A DNA stretch of 64,000 nucleotides, taken from Paragyromitra xinjiangensis (lineage: Eukaryota; Ascomycota; Pezizomycetes; Pezizales; Discinaceae). Shown here one piece after another: positions 62,641 to 64,000 of the stretch. How positions within the stretch are numbered: the first letter of the stretch is position 1; each line of letters opens with the position of its first letter. Below the pieces are notes generated by a model. That model ran no database searches. It worked only from the letters and a program-made list of their open reading frames with translations, and had not been told where the DNA came from. The DNA lies in the NCBI GenBank assembly GCA_038503065.1, contig JBCAMK010000019.1, positions 806,001 to 870,000 on the forward strand, in the 5' to 3' direction. A program made the position numbers and the translations under genes.

Positions 62641-63178
62641 TTAGGTGGAAGCAGCGAAGCAGGCAGCCGGCGGAGGCAGAGGAAGCTGAAGCAGCGGATC
62701 AAAGCAAGTCTAGGAGACATATCAGCGGGAGTCAAATAAACGGAATCAAGACGTTACCGAGGAGGTTCTTTGCAAGCAGAGCTTAGTACTTCGGGCCTAA
62801 AAGTCACGATGTCAGCAAAGTACTATGGTACAGCGAGGTGGGGAAGGGAGGGAATAGGGGGAGGTATGGGAGGAGAGACAGGAAGGAATAGGGGGAGGTG
62901 GAGATTGCTGTCTTACTAGGCGTTGCTTTGGCGACGACTTGGCGACGACTTGGCGACGACTAAGCGACCACAGAGTGATGACTAAGCGACCTCCAGATTT
63001 TTCAAAATCGCTAAGTGCTCAAGCTGCCGCCCAGCGCTGTCGGATGGTGGGAGGTCGCCCGGGAAGCGCTACAGGTACCAAGCGGCGCCAGGGGGAAGCA
63101 CAGCCTGCAGCTAGTTTCGCCCGGGCGCGGCAGGCGGTCGGGCGGAATATGTACCTATTGGGCGCAATTTTTTTTTTA
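62641..63178. other. Spacer between array 3 and the LINE fragment, with short tandem repeat
   Basis: It contains GGGAATAGGGGGAGG-type duplications (62840-62900) and three CTTGGCGACGA units at 62926-62969. A run of nine T (minus-strand poly-A) at 63170-63178 abuts the LINE fragment. No gene recognised. Confidence 0.6.
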
Positions 63179-64000
63179 CTGATGTCTTGCAGTAAGAGTG
63201 CTATTAAATTTTTGTTCAGTGCGGCGTGTTGGGTTACTGAGTAGGTAGAGGCCATTCCTTTGGCACAGTTCAGTTGCTGTACCTTGGCTATGCCTGATTG
63301 TTTGGTTGTCATTTAATTTTTGGTGGAGGGCTTTTTAGAGCGATTTACTAGATATAGTGCTCTGGTTTTGGCTTTTTCTGGGCAGTCGATGGCTGTGTGT
63401 TGATTGGTGTCGCAGCAGGCGCAGCGGAGAGGCATATGAGTGCATCTGGCTCCTCCTTTACAGGTGGAGGTGGAGCACTTGTGGTCTTTGGTGTGGTGAG
63501 ATTGGGCGCATATGGCGCAGGCGGTGTCGTTCTTGCATGTTGCGTCATGGTGTCCAAGTTTCTGGCAGTTGCGGCATTGGGTGGTGGGGTTGATGGGATG
63601 GTATTCTCTTGCTTTGCATGTGGCATTGAAGAGGTTGAGGTATGTGAATCCAAGTGATTTAAGAGTGTGCTTGGCGGGTATGGCAATGACGATGGAAGAA
63701 TGTTTTTTCCCTTTGCGGCCTTCTTCGGTGCTGAGCCATCTGGGTGCTTGTGCGAGTTCGACTTCAGGGAGGGCTGCTTTGAGTGCGTTGGTGATGTCTG
63801 TGGTTTGGATTGGCTTGTCGTTGAAGTGGGTGGGGACGCTGTCCAGGATGAATTTGGACCATCTGCTATTGACTCTGGTGTTGGTGACGGGAATTTTAAG
63901 TAGAGTGCAGGCGGCGGTGATTTCGTGTTGGTATTGCGTGAGGAAGGTGTCTGCTGGTTCGTTAGGGCGTGTGAGGAGCATTAGGTTGTCTCCGTTGGTT
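63179..64000 (-). mobile_element. Tad1-like non-LTR retrotransposon fragment: ORF1 C-terminal part and ORF2 start
   Basis: ORF1 (63313-63981 and beyond the window edge, minus) encodes a gag-like protein: residues ALPEVELAQAPRWLSTEE and SIVIAIPAKHTLKSLGFTYLNLFN, then zinc knuckles CRNCQKLGHHDATC (CX2CX4HX4C), CAICAQSHHTKDHKC and CACCDTNQHTAIDC. These bind RNA in the LINE particle. The stop TAA (63313-63315) is followed with no gap by ATG (63310-63312), which starts MTTKQSGIAKVQQLNCAKGMASTYS to LLLQD, the opening of an APE-type endonuclease in ORF2. Homology stops after about 45 codons at a poly-A run. Loss of the 3' part is unusual, because LINE copies normally lose the 5' end. Confidence 0.82.

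Overview
This 64 kb window comes from a filamentous ascomycete nuclear genome. The evidence is the gene set (SSK1-type response regulator, CDC11/AspA-type septin, WHI3/Scw1-type RNA-binding protein, HAL4/SAT4-type kinase, dynein light intermediate chain, fungal myo-inositol oxygenase) together with short GT-AG introns, mostly 45-100 nt. Wide intergenic spaces and abundant repeats would fit a transposon-rich lineage such as Pezizomycetes, but the sequence alone does not fix the genus.

Left two thirds (1 to about 47.6 kb) are ordinary host DNA with twelve recognisable genes. In order: the 3' end of a PKA catalytic subunit (+); myo-inositol oxygenase (-), interrupted by one in-frame TAG; DOA1/UFD3/PLAA ubiquitin-binding WD40 protein (-); a STRAP-like WD40 protein (+); IST3/RBMX2 splicing factor (-); a CDC11-type septin (+); a WHI3/Scw1 RNA-binding protein (-); SSK1 response regulator (+); a HAL4/SAT4-like kinase (+); a membrane-anchored spermidine-synthase-fold protein (-); a CCDC97-like protein (+); an HSV2-type PROPPIN (-); dynein light intermediate chain (+). 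I rebuilt the exons by hand from splice signals and reading-frame continuity, and every joined model keeps frame. Several pairs are divergent with 0.5-0.8 kb between them (DOA1/STRAP, IST3/septin, methyltransferase/CCDC97, HSV2/DLIC). The wide gaps hold microsatellites, a complete 515-bp hAT-type MITE with 8-bp target-site duplications (40829-41343) and a second inverted-repeat structure near 26.2-26.6 kb.

The right third (about 47.6-64 kb) is accessory, repeat-built DNA. It holds a Plavaka-type (CMC/CACTA-related) transposase with an N-terminal zinc finger and one in-frame TGA (57432-60444). Beside it are a four-exon nuclear-looking gene with a DUF6532-like C-terminus (52477-53987), a degenerate poly-proline gene (54755-56196), two further orphan genes, a three-copy 127-bp tandem repeat, and three arrays of a 40-bp minisatellite. 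A unit of about 390 bp is duplicated 11 kb apart. At the right edge is the end of a Tad1-like LINE ORF1 and the start of its ORF2.

The most unusual signal is a degenerate motif of about 27 bp scattered at least 16 times, on both strands, between 51.3 and 60.5 kb. It lies inside the exons of the transposase and its neighbours as well as between genes, and I did not notice it in the host portion. It links the transposase, the DUF6532-like gene and the poly-proline gene as parts of one element. The 40-bp minisatellite is also odd: because 40 is not a multiple of 3, the same repeat is read in all three frames in turn while staying open.
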